Shown: one piece after another, positions 13,219-25,021 of the stretch
Layout of the letters: every line of letters starts with the position of its first letter
Numbering within the stretch: the first letter of the stretch is position 1
Source: Heliopora coerulea
Taxonomy: Eukaryota; Cnidaria; Anthozoa; Scleralcyonacea; Helioporidae
Length of the DNA: 64,000 bases
Direction: 5' to 3'
Assembly (NCBI GenBank): GCA_030142905.1
Contig: JASJOG010000124.1
Location: 372,001-436,000 of the forward strand
Position numbers and translations under genes: made by a program
The notes under the pieces: model-generated
Told to the model about the DNA's origin: nothing
Seen by the model: the letters and a program-made list of their open reading frames with translations, nothing else
Databases searched by the model: none

Positions 13219-13602
13219 ACACATGTCTTGGTGAACACATCAGGTGTACGTTGTTGACATGTGATTAAAAGTATATGAGGCAGAACAAGTTTGCTGTTAA
13301 AAGTAAAAATGAACACATTTGCTGATATTGATATTTTCAAACAAGTTTTTATGATAGATTCACAGTTTAATATACTGACATGTTAATCTTAAAACATATA
13401 ACCAAGTATATAGTGAGCTTGAAAGGTGAATATAATTGTGCATAAATTAGATAGTTCAGCTTAGTGAAATCTCCAAGTTCACCTAAATATGTTATGATGT
13501 TTCTGAAATAATTATGATGTGAGTTATGTGAAAAGAGTACTCCATTAATTAGGGAATACGTACATCAAAAAAGAATAAATTGTTCACTTTCTGTTGGTAT
13601 TT

Positions 13603-14812
13603 TTAACTCACTATTTTGCTCTTAATGAATCTATAGGCATCAATAGCATTCTTACACTCAACTGTTTCAACATGAGGAAGGTATTGTAAGCATTGCCTTG
13701 CAATACTGCGTTCCATGAAATCAAACTTGTCTACATCCATGTCACCAGAAACCTCAACAACATCTTGCAACTGATCAATCATCAATGGAATCCCCATATA
13801 TTTACCACCATACTGTTCAGGAAAGTTGAACATATGATCTGGCACTCCTGTTGGAATTTCCAAATTATCCTGATTGCGAATCCTGTGACTGTTCCAGTAG
13901 TTTATAAATATGTCACATTCACGCTGTTCAATTGGTAAATAGACATACGCTAACAGTTTCCTTTCAGTAAGATTGTGGGGGTCATACTCTCACCCTCTTA
14001 GTAGTCTTGTTAATTGTGCCTTGAAATATCTTTCAAGCCTTTCATGGAGGTCTCTCCACCAACGCTCTATTTTATTGGTTGTTGAGGGACCATAAATTAT
14101 GGAATGAAGTGGATTATCCATGAGGTCAAACTGATTGATTAGGTAAGTGGGGATTTTTGCCATTTTACCTGTTTCAGTCCCTTTGTCTATTCTCAGAAAC
14201 CGTGGTAGTACCTCTGTTCTGTAAAGGTATTCCAAGTATTTTTTTCTCACTCTTAAGAGATTAGAGTTGGAATAGCAGACAAAAAGGAAAAGAATTTTTC
14301 GAAAAAATGTGTCTACTCAGTATGCATCCATATACACTAATGGGAAACGTGGAATTCTGGAAACCGCAAAATTTGTCATGGCCATCTAAAGAAACAACAC
14401 ACAATGGCCCTTCAGATGTGTAAGGATTTTTTTGCTTTTTGCCCCTCTTTTGCAGGTTCCTGCCTTCAAGGCCATCAGGGTCTAACTGGTACATCACGTT
14501 GTGGACAAGAAGTAGAGGTACTTTGATATTACATTAAGTTCTCAATTTTTGGTTCATGCCCCTGTATCCAAGAAGTTTTCCTGGCCCTTCTAATTCTTTT
14601 TGGACTGCTTCGGTTACGGTTTGGAGCGGAATACAGTAATCTATATAGCTGATGTCAAACAACCGAAGAGGACTGTCCAGAGTTGGTAGGCTTCACTTAT
14701 AGTGTGGATAATCACGCTGGACAAAATCCAAAACTTCACATCTCTTTAAGTTTTGCTGCACATATCTAGATAAATCGTCTCTTAAGTGACACTCCTCCTT
14801 CCAGTTCGCCAT
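13603..14812 (-). pseudogene. integrase-type DDE transposase (IS3EU-like), broken
   Basis: Starts at ATG 14810-14812 (MANWKEE...) 59 bp inside the right terminal repeat. The frame then passes through an N-terminal helical region, the first catalytic Asp in VVSLDGHDKF (about 14373-14402), the second in RIDKGTETG (about 14180) and the Glu in NKIERWWRDLHERLE (about 14040-14090). This is the D,D,E arrangement of retroviral-integrase-like transposases that cut and join DNA ends. The C-terminal part (EIPTGVPDHMFNFPEQYGG onward, 13863-13603) follows a segment readable through 13864-13990. In-frame stops (one follows the PHYK residues) and frameshifts near 14560, 14320 and 13985 inactivate it. It should have mobilised this element and its alpha-kinase passenger. 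Confidence 0.82.
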
Positions 14813-14870
14813 TTTGAAATATTAGCGGGAAAAGAAGAAAACACGCGGGAAAAGTTATGAATTATAGTAT

Positions 14871-15089
14871 GACCCAGTCTTTTTGGCCGCGTCATTTGAT
14901 AACGCTGGGTCGTTCAATATTATTTTTTTTGAATGACAACGTTGGTCCGTCTTATTATTTTTTAAAGCTGCGCATGACATGCTGTGTAATTTTTTAAGTC
15001 ATCTCATAATATAGTATACATAAAAAAAAAAAAAATAGAAAATAAAACAATACACGAATTAAATTGTTTGATAACGTTGGGCTACCATA
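14871..15089 (-). repeat. right terminal inverted repeat of the IS3EU-like element
   Basis: Mate of 11647-11866; the outer tip GGCTACCATA is followed directly by the CAGGTT target duplication at 15090-15095. Confidence 0.9.
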
Positions 15090-15419
15090 CAGGTTATATA
15101 TTTTCACGAAATAAATTACCAAACTCAAAAGAAACCTGATAAAATGGTCTCGAACAATTACTTGAGGAAACTAGAAAGTGCACGTCCTTTTTTCACAGTC
15201 ACTTTGCCATCTTTAAGCACTTCAGGACAGTTCTCTGCCCATACGGCAATAATGAATCGTTTTAAACACTCAATTATGTAAAACTGATCCAGTAATATTT
15301 CGTCTGCTCACTTTTTCCATGGTCGTGAATGTTTTCGAAGCCGAACCAAACAAAAACTAAAAATTAAAGTCGTGTTAAGGACTGCAACTGACGTGCAAGA
15401 CCGCAAAGAAGACTGAAAC

Positions 15420-15990
15420 TGACGTACAAAATTTCCTTACATGGGTAGCAATCTTCGCTTCACTTTTTGCCCAAGCAAATGACTCGGAGTTAGCATTCCG
15501 GATATGGAAATCTAGTTCACTGCGGCAACCTCGACACAACGTCAACCGGAACCAGCTAACTCCCTCGAAATGTTACTGCGCATGACTCCGGCGACGTTGA
15601 CGTTCTTATGGACGCGACCCCGACTTCATTTTCGTTCTTTTGACGTCCTGTCAACAACGCCAGCAAAATTATGGATATTTCTGGGCCGAAAGGTACGATA
15701 TGTCCCAACGACAATCCACAAGGATACGTGAAACTGTCTTTTTATTTATTTCGGTACATTAAGGCAAAGATATTTAAGATTGAGAAAGGTTTTCATTTGA
15801 TTAAGAATCTTTGAATATGAATTTAAAACTTGTACAAGTAAAACTATGACACTGTTGTAATTATGATTTAAATCTCTTACTTTACTTTACCTTGAGAAAC
15901 ACAAATACTCGCAACAGATTTTTACTGGGTTTGTAGACATTTTTGTAAGTCTATCACGGCACTAACTACTTTTAAAACACTGACAATTTT
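15420..15990. repeat. dispersed repeat shared with 29.1-30.8 kb
   Basis: This block matches 29100-29400 and, after removal of the piggyBac insertion there, 30570-30780. Shared words include ACTTCATTTTCGTT, GTAAAACTATGA and TAATTATGATTTAAATCTC. A piece (15490-15545) also matches 11402-11457 in inverted orientation. The neighbouring transposase pieces at both copies suggest it is the non-coding part of a Harbinger-type element. Confidence 0.65.
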
Positions 15991-16204
15991 CCTTTTAAAT
16001 TTTTTACAACACGAAATAACACATGCATGCAGTAGACTGATGAACATGACCAGATTTTTGTGAGATAAATTCTCCGCACAACTCCTTGGAACGAGGACAA
16101 GTATGGACAAGAGTGGCCGTGTCTTTGTGCGAACACGAAAGTCCGAAATATAAAGTAATGCAAAGGTCAGTTCGAGACACGTTTTCGTTGCAGAAAAAAA
16201 ATAC

Positions 16205-16760
16205 ATGCGAAAATTTGCTGCCAAAGAAAAAGCAAGTGGAATTAGTTCTGACGACATAGAGCTCGACATTGCTATGCGTGATATCCTTAAGCGATTTCCC
16301 GAAGCAGATTCAGAACACGAGAAAGCGATCGACAAAAAGAAGAAAACTGCTGAAGACCGCAGTGGTAAAGCAGAACAGATGAGGAAAAGATCTCAGGAGA
16401 CGTTTGCTGAGACATTGCAATGGATCGAGAATAGTGTACCGAAAAAGAAGAAACCGAAATTAGGATCCGATGCTCTGGAATACCTTAGAGAAAAGGGGTT
16501 CAGGGATGAACAGTTTCGAAACGCTGAATTGATCTTGAAAAAAGCCGAAAACAAAGAAAGGGTGAGACAACAAGACTGGGCGTTCGAACAACAGCAGTCG
16601 ATGTTACAACATTTGGCTGGAAGCCAAAATTGACAAACTGAACAGATTTGCCAAAGAAATCAGATAAATCAGCAAATAAATCAGCAACAACAACAATTTG
16701 CTTTATAACAACACCAAAGTGCCATCATGATGGCTTTACTAAAGAAAATCGTTAAAAAGT
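16205..16760 (+). pseudogene. lysine-rich coiled-coil protein with Gln-rich tail, transposon-associated
   Basis: The open frame of 142 codons starts at ATG 16205 and stops at 16633, but the same frame continues past that stop with a Gln-rich stretch (QINQQINQQQQQF) and ends MMALLKKIVKK near 16760, so the stop is probably a mutation. The protein is very rich in Lys, Glu and Gln with a basic, nuclear-localisation-like PKKKKPK, and is mostly predicted helical or coiled-coil by eye. It has no enzyme motif. It faces a Harbinger-like transposase fragment and resembles the accessory DNA-binding-type partner proteins that accompany such transposases; that role is inference. Confidence 0.5.
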
Positions 16761-16961
16761 GAAGCCAGGAAATTAACTTGACTCGAAGACTGAAAACGAA
16801 CACCGACAAGCGTCAATATATTTATTTTGCTGGCATTTTCAGCTGCATGGTTTCTTTCTAGTTTTTCTTTGTTGCTGAAAGACTGTCTTTAAGATCAATA
16901 AGTTCAAATAAAATTTCTAACAAAATATTTTCAAAGATCTTGAGGACCTAAATGGAAATAC

Positions 16962-17286
16962 TTAAACGTGGTTGATCCATAAATACAAAAATGTCCATTT
17001 CTGAGCACAACACAAACAAAGTACATTTTTCCTGCAGAGCTTAGTCCAATTTTTTAAATTATTCTTGAAATCAAAAAATTTAAAACAGTTCGTAATGTCT
17101 CCAAAATGCCATTCGACGGAAATTCTGACTTTTCTCATTGACTTGTTCCAAGCTCCTTGCACAGGGGTCAACCTTGCTCCTCTCAAGGCGCTTGTAAGTA
17201 AGATTGTAATGGGAAAGTTGGGTCACGACAAATACTCAACAAATTGCAATCAGACGCAAAAGGGTGCTGTTGAAATTGTTCTCTAG
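16962..17286 (-). pseudogene. PIF/Harbinger-type transposase, C-terminal fragment
   Basis: The minus-strand frame contains VRISVEWHFGDITNCFKFFDFKNNLKNW, shown here in parts: RISVEWHFGDI then FKFFDFKNNL. This is the conserved block around the final catalytic Glu of DDE_4 (Harbinger-like) transposases, including the KNL segment that follows it. Upstream, in a shifted frame (about 17190-17280), lies the usual 'DP..PL' region. The rest of the domain, including both catalytic aspartates in readable form, is absent or frameshifted, so this is a dead fragment. It converges with the coiled-coil gene at 16205. Confidence 0.65.
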
Positions 17287-17359
17287 CTAGCTAGAGTCGG
17301 CTAACATACTGCTGTCATGTCTTTTACCCTTTACTGGCCCGTAAAGATTATCAACAAGG

Positions 17360-17400
17360 CCACTAGTTAATAGTTAATAGTTAATAGTCTTTATTTCCAA
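17360..17400. repeat. TTAATAG microsatellite
   Basis: Three copies of the heptamer TAGTTAA between 17366 and 17388, followed by TCTTTATTT. Probably the tail of a LINE or another retroposon. Confidence 0.6.
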
Positions 17401-18330
17401 AAGATAAAAGTACATATCTTTTGTTACATTCTTTGCAGCAACAGCCTGAAATTTAAGAGAGTATACTTTTTTGTGACCATTGTATAAAGTTCAATGGTGA
17501 GATCCCGAACAACAAACAGGTACGACAGTTCTATCGATAAAACTCCATGTGCATGTATCGAATTGGCAGAAATTTTTAAATTAGCTCGAGACAACCAGGG
17601 TTGATCAACGGCAACGCGTAATTTTACAGAAAGAAATCGCAGATAAGTTTGTGATGCAAAGGACAGGCCACAGGTACATTAGGCAGCAAAGATCGCCAGT
17701 ATTTCCACTAAGTAAATATTTCTAAAGCCTTTGAGTGTGGATCTAGTTTACCTAAATAAGCTGTCGTTCAGAAGGATAGTAAGGCATCGTTAAAAAAAAA
17801 GTTTATCGATCCATGTAGGAAGAAGTGATGTCAGCAAAGTAAGGAAATCTGACCAAACTTATAGTATTTAGGAAAGAAAATTTTGCCTGTTTGACACAGT
17901 CAGGAATCACGAAAAATATACAAATCAAATAGCATATTTGAACAAGAAATAAAAATACAATGGAAACGGAAGTTCGCAACTGAGGTAAGGGACTGTTAGT
18001 TAAAGTGTTAACTGGTATCGCCTCCATATACCCCTGTAAACAGACACAGGATAATGTAAAAAAAAGTAAAAAAAAATCACGTACCTGTACTCCCATATCG
18101 AAATTTTTACAGTCTTGTTTCCTAAAAGCGAATAAATAATTTTCATAAAATAATTTTTATATATACCGTCTTGAACCACATACTGGATAGAACCATGCTG
18201 ACACTATTCAGGATATTATTGCGAAAAGGGGTTTGAAATCTAAGGATCTCGTAAGTAAAACGAAAGACAAAGGTTTCAATTTTATGTTAGCTTTTTAGTT
18301 GATCAATTTGTTGCTTAGGCCACGATCTCA
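17400..18330. other. no gene recognised
   Basis: AT-rich; nothing assignable. Confidence 0.3.
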
Positions 18331-18379
18331 ATCTTCCAATAACCATAAGCCCTGAGCATTTGACACCAAAATTGAGTGA

Positions 18380-18745
18380 AACTGCTTCAAAGAAGCTATT
18401 TGCAGAACTTGGACACTAAAGAAAAGCAATGCAAAGTGAAATTAAAGAACTATAAATTGCTTGCTGATGTTCCTACCACATGGGGCTCAACATAAAGACG
18501 AGAGAAAGGACCATATATAGAAAGCCGCCCATTGGTGATGCCATTGCGGAAGATCGAAAGAATTGAAATGGAACGCTCTCCCATAGTGAGTTAACCACTT
18601 TAGAGGCAGCTACTTTTCTTCTTAAGCCATTTTAAGTTATAAAAATACAGATGTTCTTTCACGTGATAAGTGTCCTCCTGTCTCCACAGTTCATGCCATT
18701 TTCAGTTACATTGTGGATGACTGCTGTCATGTGTCTGGGGATCAT
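18380..18745 (+). pseudogene. hAT-type transposase fragment, heavily decayed
   Basis: Words typical of hAT transposases can be read across frames on plus: KLLADVPTTWGST near 18460-18500 (the family motif is 'DVPTRWNST'), then LTTLEAATFLLKPF near 18590-18635 and an aligned stretch ending with a Val-Ser-Thr-Val-His segment near 18680. These lie between the second catalytic Asp and the dimerisation region in the family. Stops and frameshifts occur every few dozen bases. No terminal repeats were found. Confidence 0.55.
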
Positions 18746-18749
18746 CCAG

Positions 18750-20550
18750 GAAATGAAGGAGATGATTAGTCCAGATTCTGAAATTCAACATTCCAGATAA
18801 CTAGTATCAAAAAATACAGGCCCAAACTTTAGACTTGCTCTACAGATGCAGCTTTTCAGCACCCGGACTTTAAAAGGAAGCCCCATTTGATAACGACATG
18901 ATACTCTTCCAATTTGGCTCTGTAGCTTCTAGCACTGAGTACAAGTTAAGTATAGTAGCGTAGACGTTACAGTAGATAAAGAAAGGCCTCTAGTCTAAAA
19001 GTAACTAAAGGGATTGCAAGCAATCATGAATGGAGTAGTCTTGGAAATATCTAGAATTAACCCATTGAATAGCAGCCAGAAAGAGAGAAGGCCAAAAGTT
19101 ACCATTAAACCTGTGGTGGAAGGTTGAGTCTCAGCTTTAATCAATCTTACCCATACAATATCTATGTGCAAGTGTAACCGATGTTCCATCAGAAAGCTTA
19201 TTCAGTACAGCTGGAAATGTAGTCTGAAATACGTAGTCCCTTGTCTCCCGAAAATGTAAATACATGTAAGTTGGTGTTTTAAGTCAGAAACATGTTTTCA
19301 GTTATGCATTGTATGAGTGAAAGTTATACTATCAAACATTAAAACTACTTGGCTTTTAATTATCCTTGCTGCAAATTACACTGCTTTACCAAAGAGGGGA
19401 AAAATATGGCAATCTTCCACAAATTCTGATATTAAAAAATAGTGAGGGGAAAATACTACCGGAATTCAACCAAGAATTCACTTAAAGGTCGAACATAATT
19501 CCATATTTTAGCTATCCAGTTCAACCAGGTTCCAAGAAAAATTTTTAGTATTTTTCAAGGAATTTTCTCATCCATACAGTATGATCATAGCTCCGGTATA
19601 ACTCCTTAGCGGCCGATTATTTTTGAGATGTTTTGATGCAATCCACTTAGCACGCGGTTCTTCGTGATATCTTCATTCAAGACATAGAAGCCTCCGACAT
19701 GAAAGGGAGCAAGGCTAATTTGCGATTACAGGGCACAAAAAGTAACGCATCCACAATCTAAGAGTGAATGCTTAGATTTAAATCTGCAGAGACTTTTCTC
19801 ATGCGTAATAATTGTCTCCTTGAGCAACAGAGAGTGGGGAAGTTTGTTTCATCAATTTTAACCACGAACGTTATAACTAACAAATTTAAACTTGTCCTTG
19901 GTCACTCCATTTGTCGATTTGTTAAAGATGAGATCCCGAAGAGCAAACGTGAAGTCGTTTACGACCCTACTGTACCAGTCACCTAAGAGTTAGGTAGAAT
20001 AAAATTAGGGTGAACTTATATGACAAAAATTCCCGGGCAGCATTAACCAAAACTGTTCGGGTTGCATGTTAAAAATTAACGAAGATTTTCAGGTTACAAT
20101 GACTGCAGTTGTCGCAAGAGCTTTTTCTTAAAATCATCGGTCCGATCATTGTTGTATTGTCCGAGCCTACAGGTATTCCTAATTGTAAGATCAATAATCA
20201 TAACGCATGTTAAAAGGGATTTCTAAGATTATTTGAACTAAAAACTACCAGCGATTCATCTAAAATTTACTCAGAATGATCCCAGGATGTAGAATAACTC
20301 AAAATTTCAACACAACAGACTTCATTATGTCATTATGCGTGAGAATTTGTCCTACAGTAAGTTTACTGTACTGCTTGCATTGGTGTTAACTAATTAATTT
20401 AATTAAGGTATTCACTACCGGTCGTCTTCATTTGTTGAATAAAATCATGTTGTATTAGATAGAATAACGTTATAAAGAGCAACCTTAAAATTAATGAAAA
20501 GGTTAATCGAAATAGGGTTCAACTCTTTTGCTGAATCAATTGTTAATATA
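18750..20550. other. no gene recognised
   Basis: AT-rich; some of 18750-19200 may be further decayed hAT sequence. The 72-codon frame at 19768-19986 has no recognisable domain. Confidence 0.3.
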
Positions 20551-20560
20551 CTGAAGAAAC

Positions 20561-21794
20561 GTCAACAGAACGAAAATCCATTACGTTCCTAATAGCTACT
20601 AATATACTAATATGGATACCAAAAAAGAGATATGTACAAAAGAATTGTTAAAAGAACAAATGTAGGAAAAAGGTCTGTACAAGTATCATTTAAGTACTGT
20701 CCCTCTTCCAGAATGGTGACACGTTTGAATATTTCTATTGATTCCCGTATCCATCTTCTAAAGTAATCTTTAGGGTAGCTCAGAAGAGCGGTTTTGTCCC
20801 ATTCTATTCCATGGCCTGTCTCCCAGGTGTGGTTTGCGACGGATGATTTCTCGGTTTGACCTTTAACGCAGCACATGTAATGTTCTTGTTTCGGTCGCAT
20901 TCGTGCCGTATTTGTGCTCCTAGTCTCTCCGATGTATGCCAGTCTGCATTCGCAAGGGATGCGATAGACTCCGGAATGCTGCTTCTTCTCTATTTTATCT
21001 TTGTGGGTGAAAAGTTGCTGGAAGAACTTATTAGAGGTGCTATGGTAGACTTTCATACTTTCTTTTGAGACGATTCTTTCAATCTTATGGGATACTGGGC
21101 TGGTGTACTGGAGAACTACAGTAAACACGAATTGTAGCTTTGACCTAATGGGTTTGTGATCTTCCGCAGTTATCTTGTCAGTCGGAAAATCATTCTGTCT
21201 GAGAACCTTTTGGACATGTTTGAACTCGCCATCAACATGTTTCGAATCGTAGATTGAACGAGCTCGATGAGCAAGGGCCTTGCAGACGGAGGACTTGAAT
21301 CACGGATGATGGAAGGAACGACAGTTTAAATAACGATCTGTGTGTGTTGGCTTTCTTTAAACGGTGTGCCTCAAGGTGCCGTCTGACTTCTTCTGAAGGA
21401 GGATGTCAAGAAAGGGAGTGCTTCGTTTTCGTCTTGTTTTAATACTATAAATTGTATTGATGCTATATTTTGCATGTTTGAATATTTCTATTGATTTCCG
21501 TATGTGCCTACTAAATTAATCTTTTGGGTTTCTCAGAATAGTGGTTTTGTCCTATTGTATTCTATGACCCGTCTCCCAGGTTTTTTGCCACGGAATATTT
21601 CTCCGTTTGACCTTCAAGGCAGCACGTGTAACGTTCTTTTTTGCGTGCGGTAAGCCTTTAAATGATACTTGGACAGTCCTTTTTTCCTAAATTTTTTCCT
21701 TTAACAATTCTCTTGTACTTATCTCTTTTTAGTATCCATATTAGTATCCACATCAGTAGCTATTAGGAACATAATGGATTTTCTTTCAGTTGAC
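20561..21794 (-). mobile_element. Penelope-like retroelement remnant with inverted flanks
   Basis: A GIY-YIG-bearing fragment lies between two inverted arms of about 135 bp (20561-20694 and 21657-21794). The left arm carries ATTACGTTCC and CTAATATGGATAC and the right arm their complements. A second, decayed copy of part of the GIY-YIG region (21465-21650) lies in the same orientation as the first (20725-20890). Penelope-like elements are known for partial tandem and inverted copies of this sort. Confidence 0.75.
20607..21128 (-). pseudogene. Penelope-like element C-terminus with GIY-YIG endonuclease
   Basis: This 173-codon minus-strand frame carries the GIY-YIG nuclease domain that Penelope-like elements use to nick target DNA. 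The domain core reads HSGVYRIPCECRLAYIGET, where GVY and YIG are the two namesake half-motifs. It is followed by an Arg-containing helix and a His-rich segment (SSVANHTWETGHGIEW) as in the family. The N-terminal 50 residues belong to the linker after the reverse transcriptase. The RT itself is not readable upstream (21128-21440), so the copy is truncated. The last 15 residues run into the inverted flank and are probably not original. Confidence 0.8.
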
Positions 21795-22199
21795 GTCGCG
21801 ACACCATTAAGCACGCGTTTTCCGTGAATCCGTTGTAAAAAGATTGGAACGTAGACAAACACTAGCTTTATTTCAAAGCATCAGTTTCTTGCTCTGATGA
21901 AGTCTTGGGTGTCTATTTAATCAATTTAGCGTCATGCTGACCTTTAAATCACTTATAGACTCTTATTTTTTTGTCAAATCTAAAAATAAATTGTTTCTAG
22001 TCAGTTGTTGCGATTATTCTTGCGAAAAACGTGATGTTTTCGACCTTCAAATAACGAAATTACGAAGGGCGCGTGGTCATGGCCACAAGATTTAGCCCCC
22101 CTTTCGAGAACGTTAGCTCCCGCGTCGGAAAATTCCTAGCGCTAACCCCTGTTTTACAGTTGACTATTGAAATTTAAAATCGTCTCATATTTTTTTCAT

Positions 22200-22390
22200 G
22201 ATAATCTGACACTGCCAAAGTCAACTGAAATGTTGATTCGAGCGGGATTAGGACTCGCACCTTCGGGATACCGATCCGCTGCTCTACATTTTCAGCTGTC
22301 GCATCCACAGACGTTGGAGATGAGTTTTATTCAACTTAAGCACGCGAGATATTCTCGCGACAATTTAACGCTTAGAGATTCATGAACAGG
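22200..22390 (-). repeat. tRNA-derived SINE copy
   Basis: On minus, the sequence near 22235-22300 reads as a tRNA-like body (TAGAGC, CGGTATCCCGAAGGT, ATCCCGC) and shares its flanks (TCGCGAGAATATCTCG and the CTTAAGTTG region) with the plus-strand copy at 27815-27985. Different orientation and divergence show two independent insertions of one family. Confidence 0.7.
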
Positions 22391-23985
22391 AATTTTTTTG
22401 TCACGTACTGCCAAAAGATTACATCCAATTTTTTTTTTCAATTATTAATTAAGAGTAAATTAAAACTCAAAAATTTTAGACGCGTGTGATTACGGACGAA
22501 AACTATCCAAAAATTTTAGATCTATGAAATTCTGAGGTCTATTACTTTTAGAGTCTTACTGTATCAAGAGCTACATTTTTGCAATTATTACAATCACACA
22601 AAAGTAAAATGTTTGGACAAGATTTAACTACTACAATTACTATGTAACTGAGAGCGCGTTATTTTGGAAGTAATTAAGAACAGTAATACATAATTATGCA
22701 AAATTAACTGTTATTTAATTCTTTTTGCGTCTATTGCAGTTCAGGAATAGACATAATACAAAAGTATTCCGGCCATTCTGCTCAGAATAGCCAGATAACT
22801 GGAATATCGAATGGTAGTTAAAAGTTTTTCATAATTTAGCATACCGAAACATGAACAAAGTTTTAAAGAGGCACAACAAGAAACACATTCGAGGGATATC
22901 AAACTTTAAGAAACTCTTACCGGTAATAATATTGTGATCTGCACCGCATGTTTTTGCTGGAACTTTAGAAAACCCAGGAATATCAATTTTACTTGGTAAA
23001 CAGTTGGGTGATCAGCGTGTCAGCTGCAGCACATTAAAGCCCCGATCACCAACTGCCAAACTCATTCTGGTTTTGGAATGACAGTCTATTCTATGACTAG
23101 TAGATATTCCTGGGACATTCATTAAGAAGCCTGTGGATAAGTTGACATGGATGTAAGATTTTGGAAACTGGAGGATACTACATTGTATGGCAGTTATAGG
23201 AGAAGTTGACCTGACAAGAATTCTTTTTCTTACAGACATCCTTTATTTCTTTGACATGAAACAAGGTATTTGAAAATGAAGAATTTCATTAACATGTATA
23301 TGTCGCATGTACCTTCATGAATGGCGAAAGCAATGATTATGGACCAATAAAAGTAAAAGAAAAAATTCTTTAGATAAAAAGGGTGGGAGTAAAATTTCAT
23401 GTATATCTACTAATATTGCAACTTGTTACTTAGGAATCATATGCAGCTGTTTACGAAGAGTGAGAATATTGTTTAAGGTAGATATTGCAGACATATGGAA
23501 AAGGATGCCCTGGCATTCCAAAGACAATCAAATTTAATCAAACAATCACAAGACAACTAAGACCACTATTTCAACAACTTCATTTGGTACTGTGTTGTCA
23601 AAAATGAATGCTTTACCGGAAACTAAAGTGCCTATGAAATCAAAATTAAATTAATTTTATCTTATTTTGAAGAACTCTTGAAATGATAAAAGAAACCTTA
23701 TGCAGTTTTTCAATATCTTACTTATCATAAATCTGTTCTTAATATATTTCAATTTCTGGTGTAAACCTTCAGGCTTGTGGAGTCAAGCTGGACAACATTC
23801 CTCTGATATTAAACTAAGGTAAGTTTAAGTGGCCCAACACATGAAAGTGAACCAAACCCTAGTCACAGAAATGAGGGACAAAGTCATGTTCTTCCACTGT
23901 GCCACAATAATTATTTATTAAAGTGGTTATTAACTGAATCTCTTGAAAGTGGTTGTTCCTCTGATCATGAGGTTCACAAGTAGTT
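22390..23985. other. no gene recognised
   Basis: AT-rich. The 75-codon frame at 23012-23239 (minus) has no recognised domain. 23750-23985 adjoins the 3' edge of the LINE fragment. Confidence 0.3.
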
Positions 23986-23991
23986 GGTAAG

Positions 23992-24670
23992 TTATTGGAT
24001 GAGAAGAATCTTGATTTTTATCCAGTTTCTTAGTCCAGGATCGAACGTTCCACTTTTAACAAAAAGTTCAGGAGTTTTTGTGAGCAACACATCAAGAAGC
24101 GTTTGTGAGTGAACTGTTATTCTTGTTGGTTCTGTCATCAAGCACTTCAAAATGTTGACTTCGTAAAGATCCGTTAGAATCATTCCCTCGGCAGGTCTTA
24201 ACCTCTCCATGTTTAAATCACCAACAATGACGATTGTTTGTTTTTGAAAACTTGCCCACTGACAGATGTCCTTTATTTCTTCCTCTACTTTTTGAAGGTA
24301 TTTGTCCTCAGGCGGTATTTTTCTGCCTTTCCTGGACGGTCTAGGTGGCCTGTCAATTGCTAGTAATACTATATCAGTCCTATCTATCCTGGATTATACA
24401 GCGATAGCTTCAAGTGTTTTATATGCTCTCGATAGTGTCAATTTCTTTGATGGAATAACTGAGGAGAAATAGACAATCAGTCCTCCTCCATCTTTCACTC
24501 TATCTTTCCTATACATGTGATATCCATTTAGGTTAAATTGACTATTAGGATAGGAACTGTCGATCTTAGTCTCTGATATGACAAGGATGTGCGCTTTTAA
24601 AGCGTCATTCAGCTTTTTGAGCTCTTCAAATTTATTCTGGATGCTCTTAATATTTAAATGCATCATGAAT
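23992..24670 (-). pseudogene. LINE AP-endonuclease domain, broken
   Basis: This exonuclease-endonuclease-phosphatase domain nicks the target for LINE integration. The start reads MMHLNIKSIQNKFEEL, as expected for the N-terminal Asn-containing strand; SETKID carries the metal-binding Glu, and VIVGDLNMERL carries the Asp and Asn of the active site. A TTRLTVH-like segment leads to TLLDVLLT. The terminal Ser-Asp-His motif, expected at the very end, is replaced by LRNWIKI. An in-frame stop at 24394 and a frame change near 24300 interrupt it. Confidence 0.8.
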
Positions 24671-25021
24671 GGTCCACTTTAATTGTCTTTTCTTTGTTCC
24701 AGAATTGCAGCATCGTCATTTGCATATCCACCATAGATGTTATTTTCATTCATTGATGTATTACCAGAGAATTCCTTTTCAATTTCAAGGTCAGAATCGA
24801 ACTCCATATTAAAAGAACAGTCCCCAATATTAAATGGAAGAGCATAGTGAGTATATCCAGTCCATGTTCTGATTATCTGTGTAACTTTGAAACGACGCTT
24901 TTGTTAAGTTCAGGCATTTAGCGTGGGAGGATGAATTACATTGAACACGCAATAAGGCGTCTTGATTGGAACGAACGCTTTCGCCACACTCTTTACAGGG
25001 ATGTTTAAAAGTTTTCGTTGC

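Larger units (their letters stand above)
11647..15089. mobile_element. IS3EU-like DNA transposon carrying an alpha-kinase gene
   Basis: A 3443-bp element with both ends intact. It is bounded by a perfect 6-bp target duplication, CAGGTT (11641-11646 and 15090-15095). The tips are TATGGTGGCC on the left and, reverse-complemented, TATGGTAGCC on the right. The terminal inverted repeats are about 220 bp each. Inside are two convergent, decayed genes: an alpha-kinase on plus and an integrase-type DDE transposase on minus. The 6-bp duplication, TATGG tip and transposase type fit the eukaryotic IS3EU superfamily as I remember it; I am surer of the boundaries than of the name. The alpha-kinase is not part of any IS3EU description I know. 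Confidence 0.85.

Noticed and set aside
15922..16335. 137-codon minus-strand frame as a gene
   Set aside because: It is largely the complement of the Lys/Glu-rich plus-strand frame (Ser/Leu/Phe-rich shadow), with no domain.
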